NCBI GenBank assembly: GCA_002684935.1 | Contig: NYWC01000085.1 | Span: forward strand, 15,000-30,909 | Source: Gammaproteobacteria bacterium | GTDB taxonomy: Bacteria > Pseudomonadota > Gammaproteobacteria > Pseudomonadales > Pseudohongiellaceae | Length of the DNA: 15,910 bases | Direction of reading: 5' to 3' | Shown here: positions 11,074-15,910 of the stretch, piece by piece | Position numbering within the stretch: position 1 is the stretch's first letter | How the letters are laid out: every line of letters starts with the position of its first letter | Translations under genes and position numbers: made by a program | Notes under the pieces: generated by a model | Told to the model about the DNA's origin: nothing | Databases searched by the model: none | What the model saw: the letters and a program-made list of their open reading frames with translations, nothing else

Positions 11074-11550
11074 ATGACTACTTCTATTGCCCCCAAGACC
11101 AAGCTTGAAGGTGCCGAACTCAAAGCAAAGGTAGATGAACTAGTAAAAGCAGGACAGGGGTTCTCTGCCTGTTGTAAGGAAACTGGATATGTGAATACAA
11201 CACAAACGGGAACCCAGATACCCGCTGCTAGTCAGTTCAGTAGAGCATTGCTGGAGTCTGTTGGATATGCCTTCCCATCAGGTAGAAGCGGTGGCGGCGG
11301 CGGTCGTAGCAGGGACTACAAGCTGAATGTGATGGGTGGCGGAAACTCCATTCTCTCAAAGGGATATTTGAGGGAAGCAGGTCTCAATCCAGGCGATGAG
11401 ATGAGTATCACCATTGGCGATGATGGAACAATCACACTGGAACTAGACATTCCTGCTTCTAGTGGTGGCGGTGCTCCTGTAATGGAAGTCACCCGCGAAC
11501 CATCCTTTGCCGATGCCGATTGGGAAGGCAACGGACAAATCAGCTTCTAA
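11074..11550 (+). CDS. cyAbrB-like regulator 2, extended
   Basis: This is a 158-residue protein with the same domain order as its neighbour. KLEGAELKAKVDELVKAGQGFSACCKETGYV is the N-terminal helix pair and FSRALLESVGYAF the middle motif. A glycine-rich linker (SGRSGGGGGRSRD) precedes the AbrB fold YKLNVMGGGNSILSKGYLREAGLNPGDEMSITIGDDGTITLEL. A 35-residue acidic/glycine tail ends in ISF. Compared with copy 1 it has lost the TEDGKTRYKQ strand region and gained the linker and tail, so it may form heterodimers or act as an antagonist; this is inference. Its stop codon lies inside the 18-nt repeat at 11545-11562, and a terminator follows. Confidence 0.75.
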   Translation: MTTSIAPKTKLEGAELKAKVDELVKAGQGFSACCKETGYVNTTQTGTQIPAASQFSRALLESVGYAFPSGRSGGGGGRSRDYKLNVMGGGNSILSKGYLREAGLNPGDEMSITIGDDGTITLELDIPASSGGGAPVMEVTREPSFADADWEGNGQISF

Positions 11551-11562
11551 CCAAAATAGAAG
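11545..11562. repeat. 18-nt direct repeat, copy 3 (AbrB-like gene 3' end)
   Basis: TTCTAACCAAAATAGAAG is identical to 1781-1798 and again covers the last sense codon and TAA stop of a gene. It directly precedes the operon terminator. Confidence 0.75.
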
Positions 11563-11571
11563 TCAGTAAGA

Positions 11572-11599
11572 GGGGGGGGGACAGAAATGTCCCCTTTTT
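11572..11599 (+). terminator. Rho-independent terminator of the AbrB-like operon
   Basis: GGGGACA (11577-11583), GAAA loop and TGTCCCC (11588-11594), followed by T5. The left arm is preceded by extra G residues, giving a G9 homopolymer at 11572-11580 that is prone to slippage or sequencing error. Confidence 0.85.
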
Positions 11600-11617
11600 C
11601 TATGACGAATATCTAAC

Positions 11618-11625
11618 AATAAATA
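11618..11625 (+). promoter_or_regulatory. AATAAATA late-type promoter of the nucleotidyltransferase gene
   Basis: It lies 23 nt before the ATG at 11649, which supports that start over the longer frame from 11520 that would run through the terminator and overlap the AbrB-like gene. Confidence 0.5.
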
Positions 11626-11648
11626 GACATATCAAAACTTATAAAGTG

Positions 11649-12386
11649 ATGCGAAGTTTTAGTCAGTTTCTATATGAATCAAAAGTCTCAATCAAGAAGC
11701 ATAAGACTTTGCGTTCAGAACTATTCAATACAAAAACAAATCAGTTAAAGCCAGAAGTAAGAAAGCAGATGCTGAAAATTGCTAATGCTTGGGCAGAGTT
11801 TCTTGAGATTCCAAAAAGTGCTATAGAAAGAGTTGATTTTGTTGGCTCTAGTGCTGGATACTTATATCACGAGAATAGTGATGCTGATATCCATTTGATT
11901 TTAGATCTAAGCAGGATATCTAAGTGTGATGGGCTGCTACGCGAATATCTAAGAGCTAAAAAGAAAGTTTGGGAAAACCAGTACGGAAAAGACGGAATCA
12001 CATTGAATGGGGTGCCTGCGGAGGTGTATGGCGAAGATATAGATGACCCGCGCCCTCGTCTTCAAGCCAGATATGACGTAACCAACAACAAATGGATCAA
12101 CGAAGCTGACCCAGAACAAATCCCTAATGTGAAGGATATTGAGATTCAAACAAAAGCGGAAGTATGGGAAGACCGTGTAGAAGATGCTATTGAAGATGAG
12201 ATAGAAAATATAGAGACACTCAATCGTCTAAAAGATCGCATACTCAACCTAAGAAAATCATCAATGGATCGTGGTGATGAGTATGGGGAAAGCAATCTTG
12301 TCTATAAGGTAGTAAGAGCAAATGGTTCATTGGATAGACTGGATAGATATATGAAGGGAGTAGAGGCAAATAACTTAAGCCTATAA
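11649..12386 (+). CDS. Phage nucleotidyltransferase-fold protein
   Basis: This is a 245-residue protein. The N-terminus MRSFSQFLYES matches the MK(T/S)FxQFLxE opening common in T4-like phage proteins of marine hosts. Residues 63-86, DFVGSSAGYLYHENSDADIHLILD, carry the nucleotidyltransferase signature: G-S, then about ten residues later S-D-A-D-I-H-L with the two metal-binding aspartates D78 and D80. The C-terminal half is long and charged, with EDRVEDAIEDEIENIETLNRLKDRILNLRKS as a helical, possibly coiled-coil region. Such proteins are annotated as putative nucleotidyltransferases in many T4-like phages with no known substrate. A longer frame from 11520 is rejected because the AATAAATA promoter and terminator lie inside it. 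The signature residues are intact. Confidence 0.75.
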   Translation: MRSFSQFLYESKVSIKKHKTLRSELFNTKTNQLKPEVRKQMLKIANAWAEFLEIPKSAIERVDFVGSSAGYLYHENSDADIHLILDLSRISKCDGLLREYLRAKKKVWENQYGKDGITLNGVPAEVYGEDIDDPRPRLQARYDVTNNKWINEADPEQIPNVKDIEIQTKAEVWEDRVEDAIEDEIENIETLNRLKDRILNLRKSSMDRGDEYGESNLVYKVVRANGSLDRLDRYMKGVEANNLSL

Positions 12387-12399
12387 CATTAAGGTTTAT

Positions 12400-12407
12400 T
12401 ATAAATA
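12400..12407 (+). promoter_or_regulatory. TATAAATA late promoter
   Basis: This is the exact canonical T4 late element, 20 nt before the ATG of the 12428-12730 gene. Confidence 0.6.
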
Positions 12408-12427
12408 AAGAAAATCGACAAATCTCT

Positions 12428-12730
12428 ATGTATGAAGAAGGTTTATCTCAGGATGAACTTGATAATGTTGAGACTAACGGCTTACGAGTAAGACTTCTTA
12501 CTCTTCACGAGAAGAGAAAGGTAGTAAAGAGACTCAATGAACTTGAAGCGACAGACCTAGAAGCAGGCAAAGCTCTCTTCAAGGAATACCAAGAAATGTT
12601 TGAAGCATTTCCATTAGAAGAACTCCTAGAGTGTGACGAACTACCTCAAAGTGAATTAGCATATTTTGCCAATTCAATATACCTTGAGGATCTATATGAT
12701 TTCAAAAAACTCCAAGACAAGTGGAGTTAA
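12428..12730 (+). CDS. Unrecognised 100-residue acidic protein
   Basis: I do not recognise this protein. It is highly acidic and helical throughout (LHEKRKVVKRLNELEATDLEAGKALFKEYQEMFEAFPLEELLECDELPQSELAYFANSIYLEDLYDF), with a small basic patch at residues 28-36. There is no membrane segment. It is a stand-alone late unit, with a TATAAATA promoter at 12400 and a terminator 9 nt after its stop. Confidence 0.65.
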   Translation: MYEEGLSQDELDNVETNGLRVRLLTLHEKRKVVKRLNELEATDLEAGKALFKEYQEMFEAFPLEELLECDELPQSELAYFANSIYLEDLYDFKKLQDKWS

Positions 12731-12738
12731 TTACAAGA

Positions 12739-12762
12739 AGCCTCCCGCAAGGGGGGCTTTTT
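12739..12762 (+). terminator. Rho-independent terminator
   Basis: AGCCTCCC-GCAA-GGGGGGCT forms an 8-bp stem with a GNRA tetraloop and a T6 tail. It ends the 12428 gene. Confidence 0.88.
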
Positions 12763-12946
12763 GGTAACTAATGATACCAACAACACCCAAATGGGTGAGT
12801 CTCTCTGAGAGCGCGATGAGAGATGGATGAAAATTCAGGGAAAAACCACTTATAGCAAAGGCTTTACAAATATATTGGCTTGACTCAATTGAGGGATTTC
12901 GACTTGAAGGATTTGATAGAGAATAGTTTCATCGAGAAGAAATCCC

Positions 12947-13156
12947 TTGACCTATAAAATCAGCATTCCACTCAACACCACTATTGAAATTGAAGTAGAT
13001 GGAGAAGGTCCACTCACCTATGAAGAAATAATTAGGCAGATCACTGATGTTGATTTGAAAGAAGCAGCTCTTCAAGTTCCCAAGAACGACATTCGCAAGT
13101 CGTTCATAAAAGCTCTTCTTCAAGATGCAGTTGAAATAGAGCCAGCAACTGCCTAG
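12947..13156 (+). CDS. Unrecognised 69-residue protein, TTG start
   Basis: A small acidic protein: MTYKISIPLNTTIEIEVDGEGPLTYEEIIRQITDVDLKEAALQ. It reads as strands followed by a helix. The only possible start is TTG at 12947, because the frame upstream has a stop at 12917 and no ATG or GTG. An AGAAG Shine-Dalgarno-like sequence lies at suitable distance (around 12936-12940). The 215-bp gap before it (12731-12946) holds the terminator, a short ACCCAAATGGGT dyad near 12785, CTCAATTGAG near 12885 and a TTGACT near 12880 with no convincing -10. An opposite-strand frame overlapping this region is judged a shadow. Confidence 0.55.
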   Translation: MTYKISIPLNTTIEIEVDGEGPLTYEEIIRQITDVDLKEAALQVPKNDIRKSFIKALLQDAVEIEPATA

Positions 13157-13184
13157 GAAAAACCACACCAAACTATTAGATATC

Positions 13185-13466
13185 ATGTCGGGATTTGCTA
13201 CTACTACTACTACACAAACCAACAAAAGCTCCCTAAACCAACATCTAAAAATTAAACCACACATAAACAAATTTGGTAAAAGAGCTCATCATATGGGGGT
13301 TGAGGATTTATGGATTGATTGGTATAAAGATCCTATTGGAAAAAATGAGGATGATCAGGTATCATCTGAAGATATATTCACTCCATACAAAGATGGTAAT
13401 GAATGGGAGCTATACACCAATTACCAAGAAGCTGACACAGACGACTGGAACAACCCACTTTCATAA
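13185..13466 (+). CDS. Unrecognised 93-residue protein
   Basis: I do not recognise this protein. The first 25 residues are Thr/Ser/Gln-rich and probably disordered (MSGFATTTTTQTNKSSLNQHL). The rest is acidic and tryptophan-rich (VEDLWIDWYKDPIGKNEDD; NEWELYTNYQEADTDDWNNP). It is probably co-transcribed with the 69-residue gene 28 nt upstream, and a strong terminator follows at 13486. The overlapping +1-shifted frame in the same direction is less plausible because it runs into the terminator. Confidence 0.5.
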   Translation: MSGFATTTTTQTNKSSLNQHLKIKPHINKFGKRAHHMGVEDLWIDWYKDPIGKNEDDQVSSEDIFTPYKDGNEWELYTNYQEADTDDWNNPLS

Positions 13467-13485
13467 ACCACTAACAACAACTAAC

Positions 13486-13512
13486 AAACCCCTTTCGCCA
13501 GAAGGGGTTTTT
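13486..13512 (+). terminator. Rho-independent terminator
   Basis: AAACCCCTT (13486-13494) pairs with AAGGGGTTT (13502-13510), a 9-bp perfect stem with a 7-nt loop, followed by further T residues. Confidence 0.88.
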
Positions 13513-13534
13513 CAATGAAAATACCATAAGAGCT

Positions 13535-13564
13535 TAGCACAAAATGCTATATGCATGGTAGAAT
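13535..13564 (+). promoter_or_regulatory. Possible promoter with dyad upstream of the nuclease gene
   Basis: A TAGCA-CAAAA-TGCTA dyad (about 13535-13549) is followed by TAGAAT, a fair -10 box, about 24 nt before the nuclease ATG. No good -35 is present. The dyad could be an operator. This is tentative. Confidence 0.25.
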
Positions 13565-13585
13565 AAACCAAGCAACCAATCATAA

Positions 13586-14266
13586 ATGGCTAAAAAAACT
13601 AACCTATTCGCAGACAAGCTCGTAGAGAAGGATATGTACTTCACACGCGCTCAACTTAATAAGACGGTTGATGTGATGCCCCCATCCGTCACACGCATTA
13701 TCTCTGCTGCTATAAAGCCACGAGACAGGGACTTTATGAAGAAGCAAATGCGGGATAAAAGCTCACCTATGTACAAAGCCACCACCAAGGGGCGCAATTT
13801 CCATAAGGCTCTTGAGACAGGTGAAGTAGTAGATGACTTCACTGAGAGGCTTGTAGAGTTATTCCAAAAAGACATCCTTACTGATATTGATGAGGTTTGG
13901 GCACAAGAGAAGTCATTAGTGCATAAAGACCACGGTTTTTATGGAAAATTTGATGGTGTAGGGATATACAAAGGGAAACTCACTCTCTTTGATTATAAAA
14001 AAACAAACAAGCCGAAAACTACTAATTCTTCTATGAGAAATTATCTAGTGCAGGTCTGTGCTTACAAGAAAGCTCACGATGAAATGTATCCAGATTTCAA
14101 AATAGAACAGGTAAGTCTTTTCAATCTGCACGGGAAGACTACTGAAGAATTAGGAAGCAATGTAAAAACGCTTTCAATAGCAGAAGTGGGGGCTCATACC
14201 GATTTGTTCTACAAGCATCTAATGGAATACCAAGCAGGACTAAAAACAGTTTATGTAAGAGATTAA
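13586..14266 (+). CDS. PD-(D/E)XK exonuclease, MGME1/RecB-like
   Basis: This 226-residue nuclease has all core motifs visible: KGRNFHKAL (motif I, H73), E108 ahead of the central strands, YGKFDGVGIYKGKLTLFDYKK (D123 and D136-Y-K138, the D...DXK active site), and LVQVCAYKKA (the QxxxY motif, Q156 and Y160). The upstream MPPSVTRIIS segment is the typical SVT(N/T)I start of MGME1-type exonucleases. These enzymes degrade single-stranded DNA ends and are common in cyanophages. It could pair functionally with the annealing protein at 4108-4566, although the two are 9 kb apart. It is transcribed alone, and a terminator is shared with the convergent virion-type gene. Confidence 0.82.
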   Translation: MAKKTNLFADKLVEKDMYFTRAQLNKTVDVMPPSVTRIISAAIKPRDRDFMKKQMRDKSSPMYKATTKGRNFHKALETGEVVDDFTERLVELFQKDILTDIDEVWAQEKSLVHKDHGFYGKFDGVGIYKGKLTLFDYKKTNKPKTTNSSMRNYLVQVCAYKKAHDEMYPDFKIEQVSLFNLHGKTTEELGSNVKTLSIAEVGAHTDLFYKHLMEYQAGLKTVYVRD

Positions 14267-14278
14267 CTAAAGACATTC

Positions 14279-14306
14279 AAAAAGCCCCTCAACAGGAGCT
14301 CTTTTT
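14279..14306. terminator. Terminator between convergent genes
   Basis: AAAGCCCCT-caac-AGGAGCTCTTT forms an imperfect stem with one mismatch and a T5 run on the plus strand and an A-run on the other side. It can therefore serve both the nuclease gene and the minus-strand 14318 gene. Confidence 0.65.
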
Positions 14307-14317
14307 ATGGGAATAAA

Positions 14318-14833
14318 TCACATACTCATCTTTTGATTATCACGATCAGACATACGCTTCTCCATACTTGGACGAATTACTGGTTGGGGTCTCTTATATC
14401 CACTACCTGATCTATTTTGATTTGGTGCGGCACCAAATGTTTGAGTTCTACCAGTAGCACCATCTGCAGTTCCACCACTAGCATGCTCATCCGTCAATTC
14501 AACAGAAGAGATGTTTGGATTAGCACGTAGCTCGGCAATCTTTTCACGGGTGGCAAAGCGCACATAGCTGGAATTGGTTTGCCTGTCTTTGACTCTTACC
14601 TTATACTTCGTCCCTTCACGTGTCTCTTTAGTTTCAACTTCGTGTAGGTCGTGACCACCACTATAGAAACATCTAGCCATTGCATTTTCAACAATTAAAT
14701 TGATGTCTTCAGGGAAAATTGAGGCAGCAATAAATGGTTCAGCATCTCTTACATTACCTGGATATGAACGTCCGTGACCATTCATAGCAATATAAGTAGC
14801 TTCTTGAAGAGATCTTAGTTCGGAGGAGTCCAT
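14318..14833 (-). CDS. Cyanophage virion-type protein with ATREKIAELRANPNISSVE motif
   Basis: This is a 171-residue protein from ATG 14831-14833. MDSSELRSLQEATYIAM is the N-terminal ELxSLQEAY motif seen on many T4-like cyanophage proteins. The middle KYKVRVKDRQTNSSYVRFATREKIAELRANPNISSVEL matches a block I recall from cyanophage structural or neck-region proteins. The rest is a glycine/asparagine-rich basic tail (TGRTQTFGAAPNQNRSGSGYKRPQPVIRPSMEKRMSDRD). The exact function is unknown. A longer GTG start at 14878 would lie upstream of the CTAAATA element at 14857-14863, which is 23 nt from the chosen ATG. Expression is probably late. Confidence 0.72.
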   Translation of the reverse strand: MDSSELRSLQEATYIAMNGHGRSYPGNVRDAEPFIAASIFPEDINLIVENAMARCFYSGGHDLHEVETKETREGTKYKVRVKDRQTNSSYVRFATREKIAELRANPNISSVELTDEHASGGTADGATGRTQTFGAAPNQNRSGSGYKRPQPVIRPSMEKRMSDRDNQKMSM

Positions 14834-14856
14834 CGTACAAACAAACTGATTACATA

Positions 14857-14863
14857 TATTTAG
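14857..14863 (-). promoter_or_regulatory. CTAAATA late-type promoter of the 14318-14833 gene
   Basis: Minus-strand CTAAATA lies 23 nt from the ATG, the same spacing as before the NUMOD4-HNH gene. It immediately follows the terminator of the upstream gene. Confidence 0.45.
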
Positions 14864-14879
14864 GTAAAACATTCTCACT

Positions 14880-14906
14880 AAAAAGGGGGAGAATAAGTCT
14901 CCCCCC
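14880..14906 (-). terminator. Rho-independent terminator of the acidic repeat protein gene
   Basis: On the minus strand GGGGGAGA and TCTCCCCC form an 8-bp stem around a 5-nt loop, followed by T5 (14884-14880). It lies 37 nt beyond the stop codon. Confidence 0.88.
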
Positions 14907-14943
14907 TGTTCGTAATAGAATTAAAAATAATTGAGTATTAATC

Positions 14944-15910
14944 TCAAAAACCAGAACAAGAAGAGGAGCTAAAAAGTTGAGACAAGAAAGAAGCGATGGG
15001 AAACGAATTCTCAACATTTGCTTCTTCACCAGGAGTGCTAGTAGATTGAAAGTCCCAGGACTTAATCCTTCGGTCAAATCTTCTACTTGTTTGTTTTGTC
15101 AAATCACCAACTTCCTGACTAATATCTACTTCCATAGTATCCAAATTAACTAACATCGAAGTATAGGAATCACTATCAGTACTATCAATAAATGAGCCAA
15201 CGGCGTCTGAATCCATTGAAACGAATGACTTCTTCCCATTGTCAGTAGAAAATGGATTAGAAATAATGTAATCATTACTCTCCATTGCCTCTTCAAAACT
15301 GGTTCCAGTTTCTACTAACACCAACCCATATGATGAGCCAGTCAGCATATCAGCAGATCTCCGATCATTGCTATCAGAGACTTTGAAAATAAAGTCTCCA
15401 TCTCCACTAACACCTTTGAAACCAACAGAGTCTTTAGTGAAGTTGGCACTCCATAGAGTCTTTTGAATTGACTGACTAGCAACAAAGTTTAATCCCGTCA
15501 AAGGATCTACAACTTCTCCAATCAAATCGTCAGTTACAAAAAGTTCTTGTGACTGACTATCGATCCCAATTTCCTCATTGGGAAAATCAATAACTTCTGA
15601 TGAGGAATCTGAAGTACCAACATCGCTACTAATAACTACTATAGGAGAAATTACAGTTTCAGGTGTTACTTCAAGAACTTTCTGTTCGAGTTCCGTAATG
15701 ATTTCTGTCTCAACAACTACCTCTAGTTCATTCGCAACATCAGAAATTACTTCAGGAGAAACTACTGGTTCAGGTGTTACTTCAGGTGCCTCCCCAGCAA
15801 TTACTTCTGGCTCTAGTTCTGGTTCCACTACAGCTTCTGGTTCCACTACAGCTTCTGGTTCCACTACAGCTTCTGGTTCCACTACAGCTTCTGGTTCCAC
15901 TACAGCTTCT
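14944..15910 (-). CDS. Acidic Glu-Pro-Val repeat protein, 5' end beyond window
   Basis: The frame is open to the right edge, so the true start is outside; the GTG at 15898-15900 lies within the repeats. At least 322 residues are present. The visible N-terminal 85 residues are almost free of Lys/Arg and rich in Glu, Pro and Val, starting with five EPEAVV hexapeptides and grading into looser PEV/TPEVVS repeats. This looks like an extended, negatively charged stalk or linker. The folded part, roughly residues 125 onward (DPLTGLNFVASQSIQKTLWSANFTKDSVGFKGVSGDGDFIFKV), has strand-rich, Ser/Asp-rich character. The C-terminus is SFLSQLFSSSSCSGF. It could be a virion fibre, decoration or surface protein, inferred from repeats and late context. 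It has its own terminator. Confidence 0.6.
   Translation of the reverse strand, partial: EAVVEPEAVVEPEAVVEPEAVVEPEAVVEPELEPEVIAGEAPEVTPEPVVSPEVISDVANELEVVVETEIITELEQKVLEVTPETVISPIVVISSDVGTSDSSSEVIDFPNEEIGIDSQSQELFVTDDLIGEVVDPLTGLNFVASQSIQKTLWSANFTKDSVGFKGVSGDGDFIFKVSDSNDRRSADMLTGSSYGLVLVETGTSFEEAMESNDYIISNPFSTDNGKKSFVSMDSDAVGSFIDSTDSDSYTSMLVNLDTMEVDISQEVGDLTKQTSRRFDRRIKSWDFQSTSTPGEEANVENSFPIASFLSQLFSSSSCSGF
15821..15910 (-). repeat. Five perfect 18-bp tandem repeats encoding EPEAVV
   Basis: The plus-strand unit GGTTCCACTACAGCTTCT is repeated five times without a single mismatch and runs off the window edge. Perfect identity including synonymous positions implies recent expansion, so copy number may vary between strains. 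Assembly may also collapse or stop here. Confidence 0.92.

Noticed and set aside
1781..11562. Three AACCAAAATAGAAG copies as a CRISPR array
   Set aside because: The copies are 394 bp and about 9.4 kb apart with genes between them, so there is no repeat-spacer periodicity. No CRISPR array is visible anywhere in the window.
11520..11648. Upstream extension of the nucleotidyltransferase start
   Set aside because: It would overlap the AbrB-like gene and translate through a rho-independent terminator and a late-type promoter. The ATG at 11649 gives the expected MRSFSQFL start.
12929..13270. 113-residue minus-strand hydrophobic frame
   Set aside because: It overlaps two plus-strand genes with sensible starts and a shared terminator downstream. 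Its hydrophobic runs come from reverse reading, and it has no promoter or terminator of its own.
13273..13518. 81-residue frame overlapping the 13185-13466 gene in another frame
   Set aside because: It runs through the terminator hairpin at 13486-13512 and lacks an independent start signal.

Overview
The window looks like part of the genome of a T4-like (myovirus-type) phage, or phage-plasmid, of a marine picocyanobacterium. Four observations support this. Genes are short and AT-rich, and many are unrecognised. NATAAATA or CTAAATA elements, resembling T4-type late promoters, sit about 20-35 nt ahead of start codons (2206, 5161, 7776, 8037, 11618, 12400, 14857). Simple GC-hairpin/T-run terminators are frequent. 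The right end carries a protein with the N-terminal LRSLQEA motif and a KYKVRV...ATREKIAELRANPNISSVE block that I associate with cyanophage proteins. Tandem cyAbrB-like regulators point to a cyanobacterial host. Higher-GC, host-like cassettes with sigma70-type promoters are interspersed among the AT-rich phage genes.

Layout. (1) 1-1786: the 3' end of csb1 (Cas7) and a complete csb2 (Cas5-Cas6) of a type I-G (formerly I-U) CRISPR-Cas effector, followed by three unrecognised ORFs to 3295. No cas4-1, cas2 or array is visible. (2) 3284-4566: an XRE repressor divergent from a coiled-coil protein and a Rad52/Sak-like single-strand annealing protein. (3) 4559-8574: three HNH-type genes, small phage ORFs, a secreted His-rich peptide and three candidate small RNAs. 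(4) 8575-11550: an attP-like region with five GTGTTGGGGTT iterons, a complete tyrosine integrase, an AlpA/Xis-like protein, a structured intergenic RNA and two AbrB-like genes. (5) 11649-15910: phage genes, including a nucleotidyltransferase, an MGME1/RecB-like PD-(D/E)XK nuclease, a virion-type protein and a partial acidic repeat protein.

The most unusual pattern is in part 3. Two HNH homing-endonuclease genes on opposite strands are each preceded by a tiny transcription unit (late-type promoter, about 55-60 nt RNA, terminator). The RNA's first hairpin loop is complementary over exactly 12 nt to the predicted 5' leader of the endonuclease mRNA, just upstream of the start codon. The two RNAs share a promoter, a CATCT start and a GTAACT motif. 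The antisense segment differs between them and matches its own neighbour in each case. A third HNH gene has a weaker version. This may be an undescribed antisense-RNA control system for homing endonucleases.

All calls come from reading the sequence. Family assignments rest on remembered motifs, not on database searches.
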